DNA from: Strigamia acuminata
Lineage: Eukaryota > Arthropoda > Chilopoda > Geophilomorpha > Linotaeniidae
DNA: 64,000 nt
Direction: 5' to 3'
Assembly: GCA_949358305.1 (NCBI GenBank)
Contig: OX442317.1
Location: forward strand, 8,064,186-8,128,185
Part shown: positions 1-11,795 of the stretch, piece after piece
Position numbering within the stretch: the stretch's first letter is position 1
How the letters are laid out: each line of letters starts with the position of its first letter
The notes under the pieces: model-generated
What the model was told of the DNA's origin: nothing
Seen by the model: only the letters and a program-made list of their open reading frames with translations
Database searches by the model: none
Made by a program: the position numbers and the translations under genes

Positions 1-473
1 TGGCGAGCTCTCGCTAATTTATGGCGGGTTGGGGAGTTTTCTCCTGAACTTTCCGCCTCATCGCGGGCACGTCCTGACGCTTGCTGCTTGTAGGCTCGCA
101 CTAGTCGACCACGCTTCCTTGCTACAGCGATGACTTGCTCCAACGTCATGTGAGAAAGGTCTATTTTGCTTGTTGGAGTCGAATCCACCGTGGCTGGCGT
201 GTCGCCATGTTGCGACGAAGCTCCTGAGATACTTGATTTTCCAAGCAAATCTTGGGACTCCTCTCTCGTTTGTTTTAGCCAAAATTCTCCCTGCCGTTCA
301 GGCGATACTTCCAGACGAAATTCCTTGCTCGTCATGGCCTGGGTGTCGTCTGCATGGTCCGACTCGGACGATGATGAAGGATGCACATTGGCTGCTCCTG
401 CGGTCCTTCCGCCTCGTGTGCGAGGTCCGCGGCCGTTTCCCCGTCCTCTCCTCGAATCTTGTGGCTGCGACAT
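1..473 (-). CDS. N-terminal gag of an LTR retrotransposon, runs off the left edge
   Basis: Reading the minus strand from an ATG at 471-473, the frame stays open to the window edge (157 codons). The N-terminus is rich in Arg and Gly, then an acidic/Ser stretch and a basic segment (LEQVIAVARKRGRLVRAYKQ). It lies about 120 nt downstream of a putative LTR and primer site in the same orientation, which is where gag belongs. No capsid or zinc-knuckle motif is reached before the edge, so the gag call rests on position and composition. The lineage is unknown. It could be another retroelement ORF1. Confidence 0.5.
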   Translation of the reverse strand, partial: MSQPQDSRRGRGNGRGPRTRGGRTAGAANVHPSSSSESDHADDTQAMTSKEFRLEVSPERQGEFWLKQTREESQDLLGKSSISGASSQHGDTPATVDSTPTSKIDLSHMTLEQVIAVARKRGRLVRAYKQQASGRARDEAESSGENSPTRHKLARAR

Positions 474-573
474 CTCGTTTTAGTCACAGAAAAGAAGAGA
501 GAAACAGAATACTCTATCACAAAATAACTTTTATCACACAAAATTGGTCCCTCAACTGAAGATAAGTTGTTAA

Positions 574-594
574 GGTTCAAATAACGGGCCCCCA
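574..594 (-). promoter_or_regulatory. Putative primer-binding site, tRNA-Pro-like
   Basis: Two bases after the LTR end the minus strand reads TGGGGGCCCGTT then ATTTGAACC. This resembles the complement of the tRNA-Pro 3' end (TGGGGGCTCGT...ATTTGAACC) with one mismatch and a short internal gap. The assignment is tentative. Confidence 0.35.
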
Positions 595-596
595 AG

Positions 597-1628
597 TGTA
601 ATGAGCTCAAATTACTGTGGAGAATATTAACAATAAAACTAAACTCATTGATGCCGTGCCAGGACTTATACAAATACTTCACAAATAACTCAATTTTAAC
701 TCAAACTTCAAGTTAAACACTAAGAAAAATAATGACTCTATTATTTCTCAATAAAAAGGCTGATTTATTCAAACTTAGAATAAACACTAAATCAAATACA
801 AGATATTAAAATACGGATATTATTTTGTGATAAAATGATAAATTAGATGACTGAAGAAATAATTTACTAAGAGAAATATAATTAAAAGCAAAGGAAAACG
901 ATAAAGAATCCAGTCGATTCGACGACTCCACTTCTCGGGAACGCCGAACGCTTGGATTCGCTTCGCTCGACGCTCGGCTCGGCCTCGGCGTTTCTTCAAT
1001 ACGGACACAATTCCGTCACAACTTCGTTCTCCTGACTCGCTCGGGCTCAATCCCGCTCTCTTCGTCCTTTCCAGGTCGCAACGTCGTCGTCGCGGCGTCG
1101 TTGCGGCTGATTCCGCTCAACAATCTCACACAGTCGCGCTCACTTCGCTTCGTCGCGAGTGAGGAAGTCTCAGTCCAACAATGGCTGTTGGCCGAGAATA
1201 GAAATCCCTCCAAACAATACTTGTTTGGCAAGATGAAAATCCCACTGTCACTAACTGAAGTAACAGCAAGAAGTATCTCACAAATTGCTCCGGCAATTTG
1301 CAAGACTGAGTCCAAATACTCTGGCAATCATTCACTAAATCCGCTTGTAGAATGGTGTTTTCTCAGGAAGATTTTGGTGACTGGTTGCTCTCAAAGTAGG
1401 TTTCAAACTGAGGAGTTTTTCTGCTCCTCACAGGAAGTGTTTCCTGCTCCGGGAGGTTGCGGGCTGGTTTCCTTGGCGACCACCCACAATTCCTCCCACC
1501 CTGCCTAACTCCCTTTATCTAGACAGGAAATCATAAAAAATATAAAATAAAATAAAACAATCTCCAATTTAATATTTTATTTCGGGCTCATTCCCGACAC
1601 TTCATTAGTGACCACTAGGGTCACTACA
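597..1628 (-). repeat. 5' LTR of the left-edge LTR retrotransposon
   Basis: On the minus strand the segment starts TGTAGTGACC and ends GCTCATTACA, so the ends are near-perfect 8-bp inverted repeats of the TG...CA type. A gag-like ORF lies just downstream on the same strand. The partner LTR would be outside the window, so LTR identity and TSD cannot be tested. A short perfect hairpin (TAGTGACC/GGTCACTA) sits at the 5' terminus near 1607-1628. Confidence 0.5.
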
Positions 1629-1984
1629 AGTGTTCTAAAACTTTGTAATTGGAAATTTTGCTGTATCTTAAACTGTTTAAAAGTTAAGAAGTGAATGACC
1701 TTGAAGATGACCTTCCAGGTCAAATTTAAGGTCACCACTAAATAGCCCACCATCGACTTCCTATATGCCTACATTAATAGAATTGATATATCTTCGGTCA
1801 TTTTCAAGAAAAAAAAGTGTTTCCAGACTTTTGACTCACCCTATAAAAACAGTTTTATTTATGTGCCTTTGATTTAAAACTGCTTTTAATTCCTGCGTAA
1901 TGATTATTATTATTATTTAAATCAAATCTTCATTTGATCATTTTTCTGTGCAGTTGATGACTGTGGTATCAACTGCATCATGAA
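1629..1984. other. AT-rich spacer, nothing recognised
   Basis: No coding, RNA or repeat signature was seen between the left-edge LTR and the CG-rich repeat. Confidence 0.5.
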
Positions 1985-2009
1985 GAACATACTCGGGACA
2001 GGGATGGAC

Positions 2010-2320
2010 TAATCGTCAGCTGTCGGCCGGCAGCTGACGATTCGGATTAACCGAAAATAGCCGAAATTAATCGGCAGCTGGCAGCTGTCAGTTGTCGGCC
2101 GTCGGCTGTCGCGGACGTCGACTGTTGCGTGCGTCGGGCGTCGACCTGTTGCGGCCGTCGGGCACGGCATTCGACGGCTGACGGTCGAGGGTCGACGGCT
2201 GGCGGCCGCGACATTCGGCGGGTGACGGTCGGCGTCCGACGGGCGCAACAATCGGCGGTCGGGGGTCGACTTCTGACGGCCGCGACGTTCGGCGGGTGGC
2301 GGTCGACGTCCGTGAAAAGT
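2010..2320. repeat. CG-rich imperfect minisatellite (GTCGCGGCCGTCG type)
   Basis: Dense, irregular repeats of short words such as CGGCCGTCGG, GTCGACTGT and CGACATTCGGCGGG, very CpG-rich against AT-rich surroundings. The same word set recurs at about 19845-20250, largely in the other orientation. ORFs across it are low-complexity. Confidence 0.7.
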
Positions 2321-2426
2321 TTGATTATTTGTATTTTTTGTAGGGGGGGGGGGGGGGCGACAATCAGAATCTGTTACAAGATTTGCAATACATATTCATC
2401 TCGTTATTTCTATTAATGAACACTAG

Positions 2427-2450
2427 AGGTCGTACCAAAACGTACGACCT
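2427..2450. other. Perfect 9-bp hairpin (AGGTCGTAC / GTACGACCT)
   Basis: AGGTCGTAC, loop CAAAAC, GTACGACCT. A related word GGTACGAC follows at about 2467. The function is unknown. It may be a transposon end. Confidence 0.5.
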
Positions 2451-2971
2451 TCGGGGCGTGTCATCTGGTACGACATGAATATACCGCGACTTTGGAAACT
2501 GCGACTGCGTGTATTTTGGGTTTTTCTTTTCCTAACTTCTTAAAAGGGCTAACAAGGGGCGGGGGGGGCGCCCCCCTTGACCCCCGCCAACCTAACCTTA
2601 CTGTTTTTTTTATGCAAAATCATTTTTTTTGGGACGGCTTGTTGCGGTACACTGTTGTATGTCATGTGATTTTGATTTTTCTGTAAACGATCTTCACGGT
2701 CAAATTCAAAGATCACAGTTCTGTGATCTGAACGAATAAACAATACTTCTTTTGTTACTGTAACCATTCGTCTTTATTTCCAATTAACATCATTGGTAGC
2801 ACGGCATGGTTAGGCTTCACTGCACCACATCGCCGGGAATGAACAGAGCGTATTAATCCGAGTTCGGGAGCGATTGTAAATTGTCGAGGAACGAATCGTG
2901 GCGAATGGAAAACCATTGTGCCTAGGAACAAGTAGGCACAATAATAGCTGGTTATTTACTCCTTCTTAGCC
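2451..2971. other. Spacer, possible decayed Copia LTR/leader
   Basis: Contains homopolymer G/C tracts (about 2558-2590), an AATAAA near 2736, and TGGTAGCA at about 2793, which matches the start of a tRNA-iMet-type primer site. The gag remnant follows. A decayed LTR plus leader is plausible, but no LTR ends or partner copy were found. Confidence 0.3.
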
Positions 2972-3625
2972 ATGGCACAAGACAATGCTTTGAGCAGCAT
3001 CGGGACGGTAGAGAAGTTAACTAACAAGAACTTCTTTCTATGGCGAATGAGAATCCGCGCAATTTAAAAAGTGAAGAAAGTCTGGGACGCCATTAACCGC
3101 ACAAGGAGCAGCTAATTATGACAATCATGGACAATCATGGACAACCTGGAGCGAGAAGAATTCCCAAGCATCAGAATGTCAGAGCGCTCAATGCCAACAA
3201 GACTCTTACACTTGATGAAATTCGTGCGCAATTAAAACATGAAGAGGAAAATTCGCGACGACGGTCAAGTGAGGAATCACGTGAGAATTCAAATGAAAAG
3301 GCTTTCAAAGCTAAAGACAAAAGGGAACGTTTTCTTGCTACAATTGCAACAAGCCAGGGCATTTCGCGAGGGATTATTGGAGGCCGAAACGGGACAGAGA
3401 GCATCAGGAAAATACTCCAAGATCTAATCCTCGATGAAGAGGGAATCTGGTACAGCTTGGCAACTACGTTTTAGCGATCGGATCGTTTTAGCGTCGCCCA
3501 AATCGCTAAAATGACCCGATTTGCAGGCAGAAGGCAAGGGGGATGTGATAATTGTGCCATCCCAAGCAACGATTAAGCTCTGTAATGTTTTATATGTGCC
3601 ACAACTCAAACCAGTCATATGCCAT
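2972..3625 (+). pseudogene. Decayed Ty1/Copia gag with start of protease region
   Basis: The ATG at 2972 opens a Copia-like N-terminus with NFFLWRMRIRA and VWDAIN, the usual 'F.LW...' gag opening. In-frame stops interrupt it near 3065 and 3115. Downstream pieces in shifted frames include LTLDEIRAQLKHEEE (gag C-terminal helix) and a CCHC knuckle at about 3332-3380 whose last Cys is Tyr (CYNCNKPGHFARDY). The segment at about 3541-3610 reads KLCNVLYVPQL, typical of the region between protease and integrase. Several stops and frame changes make it non-functional. No integrase or RT follows. Confidence 0.75.
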
Positions 3626-3639
3626 GTTCACACTTGAAC

Positions 3640-4375
3640 CACTTATCTACATAGCCCGCCCACTTTTAGAAAGTCTTGTGTTCACACTTGGTTCCAGTTT
3701 TCTACAACTCAGAAGAAAATGGCGACACTTCTACAACTTTATATAACTTGACAGTATGCAGATATTCCACATTTTAAAAAGAAGTGTTTTCCAGTCTCAG
3801 TCTAAATCTAAAATTTAACAAGTAAAATTTAATGTTTAGACTGGTTTAAAAAATATAGACAAGTTTAAATGACTTTATGAATGGCACCAGACGAAATGAT
3901 TTGTCGATTGCAGCTAAGTAGATTTCAGTTCGGGCTACTACTTACGATCAAAGGGATCTTTATACATGAGTATTAGTACACTTTTTAGATACCCGTAGTG
4001 AATATTTCTACGTAGTGTCTTTAGTTTTCGCTCTATAGTTTGTTTTCTGCAGCAACTCTGCGGCACATTTACGAATGCACTCGTATTCACTCGTCTTGAC
4101 TTGGTTACTCGTAGAATTTGAATCGTTTCAACCGGTTATCGGAAATTCATGTTGTGTAAATTTTTTTTAAAAAACATTACAAATTTTGACAAATCATATC
4201 TACGCGTGTGTGGTGCACGTGCAGTGCAGCGAAGTTTATGGGGCCGCTTTTGCAAAAAGAGTTTTGCCGCGTGTTAAAAAATGTTGTTTAGTTGAAATAA
4301 ATTCTACGCAATAAATTGCCAACCTAACTTTATTTTTTATTCGTCAGCGTTGAATTATGTATCAGTATCACCACA
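3640..4375. other. Intergenic, nothing recognised
   Basis: AT-rich sequence without a convincing ORF or repeat structure. Confidence 0.45.
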
Positions 4376-5240
4376 CTAAACCATGAACACGTAGTTTTTG
4401 AACCGATTCGCATACTCATTAACACGTGCATTATGAAGGTTTTCAATTAAAAGCACGAGGACTTGATCAAATAATTTTTCTTTTTTCATTTCTTCACAAA
4501 TTTTGTCCCATGTAGGGTTTTTTCCATGTCACTATCCACGGTCACTACATTTCTTGCTTTATTGGACACATATTTTACCGTGAAACGAGGTTCTGTCCAT
4601 TTAAGCTCCACTTCTCCATCGACACTTTCCTTCTTGAGAAAAAAATGTTTGATTACATTTTATAACAAAACCATTCAATGGCGCTGACCAAATCGATCTG
4701 AAAGAATCTGAATTTGTACTCTTTGGAATGTGCATTTTTGCACCTGAAAAATGATCCAATTTTTAGTTGCACTATAGTGCACCTAAAAATTGTATTTATT
4801 GGGGTCTCTGGTCATGGTGCTCTCGCCATTTTGCCTCATCAGGTCAACGCCCTTGTGAGCTTAGTTCCTGTTCCTAGTGCTAGGAGCATTGACAAAGAAA
4901 TCGTAGATGCGTGAATCCTAATTTTGTCGTACGTCTGTACAAGTCATCTGACATTTTTTCAAAATGGGTATCACCAGTTCTCTTGATGGTATTCAAATCC
5001 CACACCTTGCATGTTGGACAGTGAGAAACCCCTTCCACGTTGTAGTAATCTGGACTGGAAAAAAAGAAAAAAGAAACATCTCCTGGCTTATTTTCCTTAC
5101 CGCCATTTCTTACCCTTCCAAAAAGTTTTTAAAATATTGTAAACTGTTGTCTAGCCTTGCACTTCTCCTCTTCGGCCTCTGGTCCAAAATCAGCATAAAC
5201 CACGGCTATGGTAAAGATGAAAACATCAACTGAATGCTGC
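4376..5240 (-). pseudogene. Decayed paralogue of the small secreted Cys-rich gene at 5826-6584
   Basis: Three blocks on the minus strand align with the three exons of the intact neighbour. Block 1 (about 5135-5235) keeps FTIAVVYA then GPEAEEEK but has no start codon and runs into a stop. Block 2 (about 4885-5055) keeps the CKVWDLNTIKRTGD motif and a terminal C.C pair. Block 3 (4376-4640) keeps KWTEPRFTV and, after a frame change near 4520, a helical tail ending at a stop at 4376-4378. The missing start, the internal stop and the frameshift make a normal product unlikely. It is a tandem duplicate in the same orientation. Confidence 0.75.
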
Positions 5241-5825
5241 TAATTTTATGCTGTCCATAAAGAAAACACGCAAAGAAATTTTTTTTATCACAATTGGGAG
5301 CACCTTTATTTTACCAAGTTATATCAAATTAGAATGTCCAAGATGGTCGTCATCTCAATCTTCTGCAGCTCACTGAATACACAGTATAATTTATAATGCT
5401 ATAGGAGAAGACCCCATTTTTTTTCCTTCGTTTTCGCACACTGAAAATGCATTTATTTACCTACAAATAATCTTTTTGTCGAAAAATTAATTTTTTTGTT
5501 TACAACAAGCTTTATTAATGCCTAAAAAATATATTTTTTTTTGGAATATTTTTTTGGAAATTTTAATTTTATCCTCGTTCGTGGTCCCCACAACAACGCA
5601 GCAAAATCTTAAACTTTGATTTACATACGCAAACATTCAAACAAAATACGATCCAATCCATTACCTGTAATGTGTTGGAAATAATTTCTCCCAGAGAGCA
5701 GAAATAATACAGATTGATTTCTCACGAGTAAAACAAAGGAGAAGAAAATAAATTGCACTAACGAAATGAATCATTTTCAATAACTGCCTAGCAATATTTA
5801 TTTCGTATTCGTGTACACATAATTA

Positions 5826-6584
5826 TTAGTCTTTACCGCAATTAAGACTTTTTCCCAAATTTTTATCTTTTTTGGTTTCCTGTGTAGATTGTGCGGGAAA
5901 AAGTCTCTCGAGTGCATTTTTGATGCTGGGATCAAAAGCCTTTTGATCTTTCAGCGAGCTGCATTTTTGTTTCCATTCATCCTCTCCTCTGCATTCTTGA
6001 GTACATGTTGTGGCCAAATCACACGCAACACTGCCCTTTTCGAATACACTGGTTTCTTTTTGTATATTATGTATATAGTCTACCGTGAAACGAGGCTCAG
6101 TCCACACGGCATACATCTGGCCCTTCACAGTTTTAGCACTGAAATATAAAAAAAATTGTATTAAATTTTAGCGAATAAACTTTGAAAAATGTGGATGCAC
6201 ATACCCGGAATTGGCCTCGCAATCGCAAAGAACTAATGTCTTAGCACAACCAACTTTCATTGCATGCTTGTAGTCGCCATTTGCCAATTTTTCGAAGCTC
6301 ACATCGGCGGTTCTCTTGACTGTTCCCAAATCCCAAACTTTGCATTTTGTACAGGGATTTACCGCGTCCATAACATAGTATTCAGTACTAAATAAAAAAA
6401 TAATAATTTATTACGATTAATTCGATCAAAACAAGCATATTTACCCGTTTAAATTGTTTCCGAGAAGGGCCAATCCGTTGTCTTGTATCGCGTTACAATT
6501 TTCCCACTTTTCTTCTTGTGCTTCTGGTCCTGCAGCGTAAACCACAGCGGTGGTAAAAATGCAAAGAGCAATCAAAGTCTTCAT
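5826..6584 (-). CDS. Small secreted Cys-rich protein, three exons, function unknown
   Basis: Exons on the minus strand are 6445-6584, 6205-6387 and 5826-6138, with GT-AG introns and consistent phase (2,2). Together they encode about 211 residues. The start MKTLIALCIFTTAVVYA is a classic signal peptide, probably cut before AGPEA. The mature part has paired cysteines (PCTKC, LCDC, TCTQEC, a final NCG) and a conserved CKVWDLGTVKRT block in exon 2. No known family was recognised. It could be a haemolymph, salivary or venom-type secreted protein, but nothing in the sequence decides this. A TATA box lies about 95 bp upstream of the ATG. A decayed tandem copy sits just downstream. Confidence 0.85.
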
Positions 6585-6678
6585 TTTGGTTGCTGTTAGC
6601 GAGAAAATAACGTTCTTTTTGAGTGTTTAATTTAGCAAAAGATAAGCGCGACTGTGAATAAAAATACAAGTGCTCCAG

Positions 6679-6686
6679 CTTTTATA
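6679..6686 (-). promoter_or_regulatory. TATA box of the secreted-protein gene
   Basis: TATAAAAG on the minus strand, about 25-30 bp upstream of an initiator-like TTCACAGTC at about 6652-6660, giving a 5' UTR of about 70 nt before the ATG at 6584. Confidence 0.6.
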
Positions 6687-6689
6687 TTC

Positions 6690-7587
6690 CTTTGTATAAT
6701 GTTTTGCGTGTTTGGCTTTTGAATAGGTGACTTTTGATATCAATATTTCAATGGTAAATTGGAAACAGGAAACTCGAGTACGTGTGTATTGGATACTAAA
6801 AATTTACAACTAAGTGAAGTTGACTTCCGATTTCTTTTTCAATTGAAAAGATAGCGTGCAGTTTATGCTATCATCCGTTTTCCTTTCTCCTCCTGGTCTT
6901 TACAAATGAGGACTAGCAACCACGCGGCTCCCTTAAGTGTTTTTGTAAATTTTTTTAAAATTTTTTTTTTGGTTAACATTCAATTTCAACTTAGATAATT
7001 TAATTTAATTTTGTTTTACTCTGTTTAAAAACAGGGATAGATGGGACATTACTGGAACAACCACAATCACCTATGGCCAGTCCGTGAGTTTGCAAATTTA
7101 AATAAATAATTAAAGACAAACTTCTAAATTGCTTTTTTGTTTATCTTTATTTTAAGTTTGGTTTTGGGGATTGGTCTAAATGTTGACAAATTTATTTTCA
7201 AACGGCTGCAAAAGTGGATGTGGCCAAAATCAACGCATTAGCAAATTGAGGAAAACACTGAAAATTTCTAACAAAAAATAAATTCATTTTAAGTTTAGGA
7301 TGAAGATATGATGTGTAAACGAAGACCAGGTTATGAAAACGGAGTAGTGTTTTAATGGAGAGTTTGGGACACCATGTATGGATGGCCACGGCCGGTTGGT
7401 TGTAGCCACGAAAAAGTGGTAGACATTGTCGGAATACGAAGCTGGCCGTGTTCGTATCTTGTTTCTCGAAAATGGTCACGAGTGATATTCCTATTTTTTT
7501 TTTTACCAGTCGAGAGTACATCCGTGAGTTTTTTTTATAGGAATAATTAAATTTTTAAAATTTGTTTTTAAAATTAAAAATTAAAAT
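6690..7587. other. Intergenic, nothing recognised
   Basis: AT-rich. Short ORFs such as the one at 7198-7521 on the minus strand show no family signature. Confidence 0.45.
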
Positions 7588-9177
7588 TGTGACGGTTACA
7601 CTGTCATGCACTTTGTTAGTATAGGACGATTATTTCACCAATAGATGGCGCTGATACGTTTTAGCGGTAACTTCAAATTTCGACAATTTTTGAGTGAATA
7701 AAATATAAATTACTATTTATATTTTATTCTACTGCAACTTTAGACACTTTTAAATACTTTTGGATGTTTAAATACTAGTTGATTTATTTGTCACATAATT
7801 CTATTGAATTATGTGCAAACTTTACACCTGGTGAAGTCACCCTTCATCACCCACTGTGAGTTGGACTCCTTTGGATTATAGTCGAAAGGACTTAATCCAA
7901 AACGTGTCCTGCGTATCCAGTTCCTGTAGTGGACCTAGTAGAAGACTATGTCCTGAGTATCCACTTCCTATGATCTGGGATTGGATGGATTTAGCTGCCC
8001 AGTGATCCCATTGGATCACTGAACAGCTATTCTCCTCACCGAGTATATATCCCCCTGCAAAACGGATATAGCTCGCTCTTGTTCTGTTTTTGTTTGATAC
8101 TGATATTACTTGAGCACATATTATACTTCTCTGCGTTCCGACAATCCGTTGTAGAAATACTTTGTATTTAGTGTAAGTATCTAGAGTGGGTAGAAGACTC
8201 ACAGACACACTGCCCGCCTCTTCATGCCAACATTCCGTTGTAGAAATGTTGTAACTAGAGTGAGTAATTCACAGACACATTTAAGTGTAGTATCTAGAGT
8301 GGGGTACAACCCACAGACGCACTCCCTCCAGCTTCATGCCAACATTCCGTTGTAGAATGCAGAATCTAGAGTGGAGTAAAATTCACAGACGCATTGGTAA
8401 TGTAGAATCTAGAGTGGAGTATTTATATTTCACAGACGCATTATCAGAGTAATCGACGAGGAGTAATTTCCCGGTTACTCTCCCGCCAGCCAGGACCGAG
8501 TGGAGTAATTTCCCGGCGATGGATAACCTTTCCTGCGAAATACTTCGATTCATTTCGTTGTTGGTTTGACGGAACATTTAAGTCTGATTTAAATGTTGAT
8601 TGCACTCGGGGCAAAAAATAGCTCGGCGCTATTTTAATTTATCTTTATTTTACAGTTATTTGCTCGACTTAGAAACATAATAATATCATGTTAAATTCAA
8701 TGGAATTTACATGAATATTTATTCCGATTGTTTCATCATTCTTATGATCGCGCTGTGTAATTATTAACAATATAATAATTACACGTGTGATGATTGTGCC
8801 AAAGTCAACCGCACCTCTCGGATATACCACACCCAAGCCTAACCATTACACACCATTTTAGAACCGATCCAGGACCATTTGGAAGCCCGAACCATACTCA
8901 GACGACATCTTTTACGTCACCGTAATAAGAAAGATACACATTCTTACTGCACGACTGAAAACCGCAAGTGATATTATTTCAGGGCTTTTGCCAACCCATT
9001 GTATATTTAACATGAAGTTATTTAGCCATTTGTAGGCATAGGTTTTATATAAGTCTTCCATTCGTAATAAATTGTTACATGATTTGAGAAATCACAAGCT
9101 TCCGTACTTTTACACTTTCACACGAGTTCTCGCTCTAATTGTTAAGCAATTTGTATCTCGCCAAGTCAATCGTCACA
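7588..9177 (+). mobile_element. Solo LTR, relative of the 1,880-bp LTR family (TSD AAAT)
   Basis: It starts TGTGAC and ends CGTCACA, like the full element to its right, and is flanked by AAAT at 7584-7587 and 9178-9181. Shared blocks include CAACCGCACCTCTCGGAT (about 8809) and TTATTTCAGGGCT (about 8976), in the same order as in the 9569-11448 LTR. The middle differs: about 8143-8443 holds four to five diverged subrepeats with TCTAGAGTGG and CACAGACGCA. It most likely arose by recombination between two LTRs of a full element. The AT-rich flank weakens the 4-bp TSD slightly. Confidence 0.75.
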
Positions 9178-9564
9178 AAATTAACATTTTTGAAAAGATT
9201 GTTCATCGCTTACTTCCTTGTTCGTTACTTTTTGTTTATTTTCTGGCGTTGGAGTTTGTGTTCTGTGCGGTACAGCGCCGTCTGTTACAGAAATGGAGAA
9301 AAGAAATGTACCATATGTTTTCGCACTTTGTTTTGTGTTTGTATTCAAATCTTTTAATTTTTTCAAGGTTTGTAAGCTTAATTATTGGGAAAAATGCCAA
9401 GATATTTTGCTGAGCACCAGCAAGTTGTTTATATTGTTTAATCGAATTCCGAATTATACACTAAGGTATTAAATTAAATTAAATAAAATTAGATTTGTAT
9501 TTTCTGAAATGTAATCTTTAATTTCAGACCCAGAATGGCAAAATTCCAGTGCACAAACTCATAC
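9178..9564. other. Intergenic, nothing recognised
   Basis: Short AT-rich stretch between the solo LTR and the full LTR element. ORFs here lack family motifs. Confidence 0.45.
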
Positions 9565-9568
9565 ACGT

Positions 9569-11448
9569 TGTGACAAATTAATATGGCTATAAATGCCTAT
9601 TGTGCCATTATGACGGTAATTTTACTGTATTTGCTTGTAAAACTGATAAGAGTCCTGAATAAAGTTATTTATGATGTTTCAGAAGCAAAGTTGTTATATT
9701 AATAAATATTAATTAACATTACTTCGTGATATCAAAGTATCACGGCCAAAAATACAAGATTTCGTCTGCTAAAACAGCATTCGTCAATGCGGTATGTCGC
9801 CACTAGAAGGCGCTATCGCAAATCAGCGGTAAATTCGAAATACGGAATTAAATGAATAACATTCAATATATTAAATAAGTATTTAATATATTGGTTTAGA
9901 TTATTTAACTTGACAATAATATAAAGTTATATTATTGTATTGAAAGATTGGAAGAAAGAATTGGTCACATTCTTGGAAATGTGACCATGCGGATTAAAGG
10001 ATTAAAATGTGTAACTTGGGAATGTGTCCCCGGTATCCATTTCCGGTCCTGAGTATCCAGATCCGGTTTTGCTAAAGGATTAGCATAATCTGAAGTTGCA
10101 TCCCCGTATCCACTTCCTGCGGTACGAGATTGGTGGAACTTAATCCCACCAAGTATAAAACTCCCTGACAACAGGAAGTTAGTTAGTTCTTGATTTCTGG
10201 TTATTTGGTATGTTCCGCATGTCAAATAACTGTTTCTTACTCAGGGCATGGGCCTACCGGTCCATGCATAGCATGGCTCTGCTGAGCCATGCAACCCCCG
10301 TCAACTGAAGGCGAAGTTCGGACTGTTAATGTTTCCGTCAAACGGTCTTGCCGAGGAGAAAGCCTCCCGCATAAGTATCCTCGTGGTCGGACAATAGAAT
10401 CACGTGTGATACCAAAGTATTTAGTAACCGTTAGTAGCACTGTTACTGAAAGAGATTGACTCCATCACTTGATGGTGCCAAAGCAGTCTGCATGCAAAAC
10501 ATGCAGTTACCGCCAGTAGCACTATGTGTTTGGGAAAGTTATATCTCTTCGGTGATGGTGCCAAAGCAGTCTACTTATGAGTAGTATCTCGGGTGATTAA
10601 TTCTGTTGTGCAGAACTGCGGGCTATATCCCCCTGAATACCAGTGCCGTCTCTCACCGCACTGTTATTTAGGGCACGCGCGATACTGTTCTGCTCGGCAA
10701 GGCGAACTTTGACGGCAATTGTGTGTTGCGATGTTTAACCTTTATTATATTTTGTAGTTGATAAATACACCTTAATTGTTTAAACTTGGCAACAAGTTAA
10801 CAACCGAAGTAAGTCACGAGACTTATTTCACTGTATGACGAATCAAATTCGTAACAATAAATTGAATACAATTTATTGAGTTAATTTATTAAACTCACAA
10901 CATCGCGAATTAAATATAATTCGCAAGCGGAACCTTGGCGAATAAATGACTTCATTTATTCATTACCAATTTCCAACCCTAGTTGTGGCGGTGCACATGA
11001 GTCAACCGCACCTCTCGGATCGAACCAAGAAGCATTACACGGACCATTACACGATACGGACCTGGAACGCGAACGAAGCAGTTCCACGATTACGAAGCGC
11101 CGACGGAAGCCGCGAGGACACAGCCAGCCCGGCTATCGCAGACGACATCTATAACTCGGTCGAGCGGGCGTTTTGCCGTTCCCGAACCCCGGATCACCAA
11201 TAACCGTAATCATATTATTTCAGGGCTGTTTTACAGCCAATTTCATGTATAGTTTAACTTGTATTTAACTTGCCAAATGTCGGCATTAGTCATTTGTATA
11301 ACTTTAGATTTGTTTATATTGTTTGATAACAATAAATGTCTTGTTTTGATAACTCTGTTGTATTTATTTATCTCGTTACTATTCACTAATTCACGCGACT
11401 TATACCCGGTACTATCATGCGATAGGAGTTGTGGTCGTCACCGTCACA
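9569..11448 (+). repeat. 5' LTR, 1,880 bp
   Basis: TGTGACAA...CGTCACA ends. It carries an internal direct repeat of about 100 bp with the word GATGGTGCCAAAGCAGTCT at about 10470 and 10556. Short ORFs inside are duplicated exactly in the other LTR and are not protein-like. Confidence 0.92.
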
Positions 11449-11450
11449 CG

Positions 11451-11468
11451 TGGAGGTCCCACCGAGAT
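11451..11468 (+). promoter_or_regulatory. Primer-binding site complementary to tRNA-Gln(UUG)
   Basis: TGGAGGTCCCACCGAGAT starts two bases after the LTR. It is the exact complement of the 3' 18 nt of animal tRNA-Gln(UUG) including CCA, as I recall that tRNA. Confidence 0.8.
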
Positions 11469-11779
11469 AGGTTGCAAAGTTTAAATTTACCGAATTTAAA
11501 TAAAAGTGAAAATTGAGATAAATAAAGAGTATAACATTTCAAAACATTTTATATGTCTCTGCTTTTGCGAAGTAGGGAATCCTCTTTAAGAACGTTGGGA
11601 TTCGTGAGAACTCTAACATTAAAGGGAAAGTTTCGTTGTGTTGAAAAAACACTTAAAATCGAAGTAAAATTAATTTTAATTTTCACGAAACAAGGCTTGG
11701 TAAAATTCCAATGTTAGTTGAATATTTTCGTAAGAAATATCCAATCAGTAACGAGATTGACCAGGCCAAAGTGCGGACG

Positions 11780-11795
11780 TAGTAGAAAACTACTA
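11780..11795 (+). other. Leader hairpin TAGTAG-AAAA-CTACTA
   Basis: Perfect 6-bp stem preceded by GCGGACG. A near copy is at 15086-15101 and a relative is in the solo LTR at about 7935. Possibly an RNA packaging or dimerisation element, by inference only. Confidence 0.5.
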
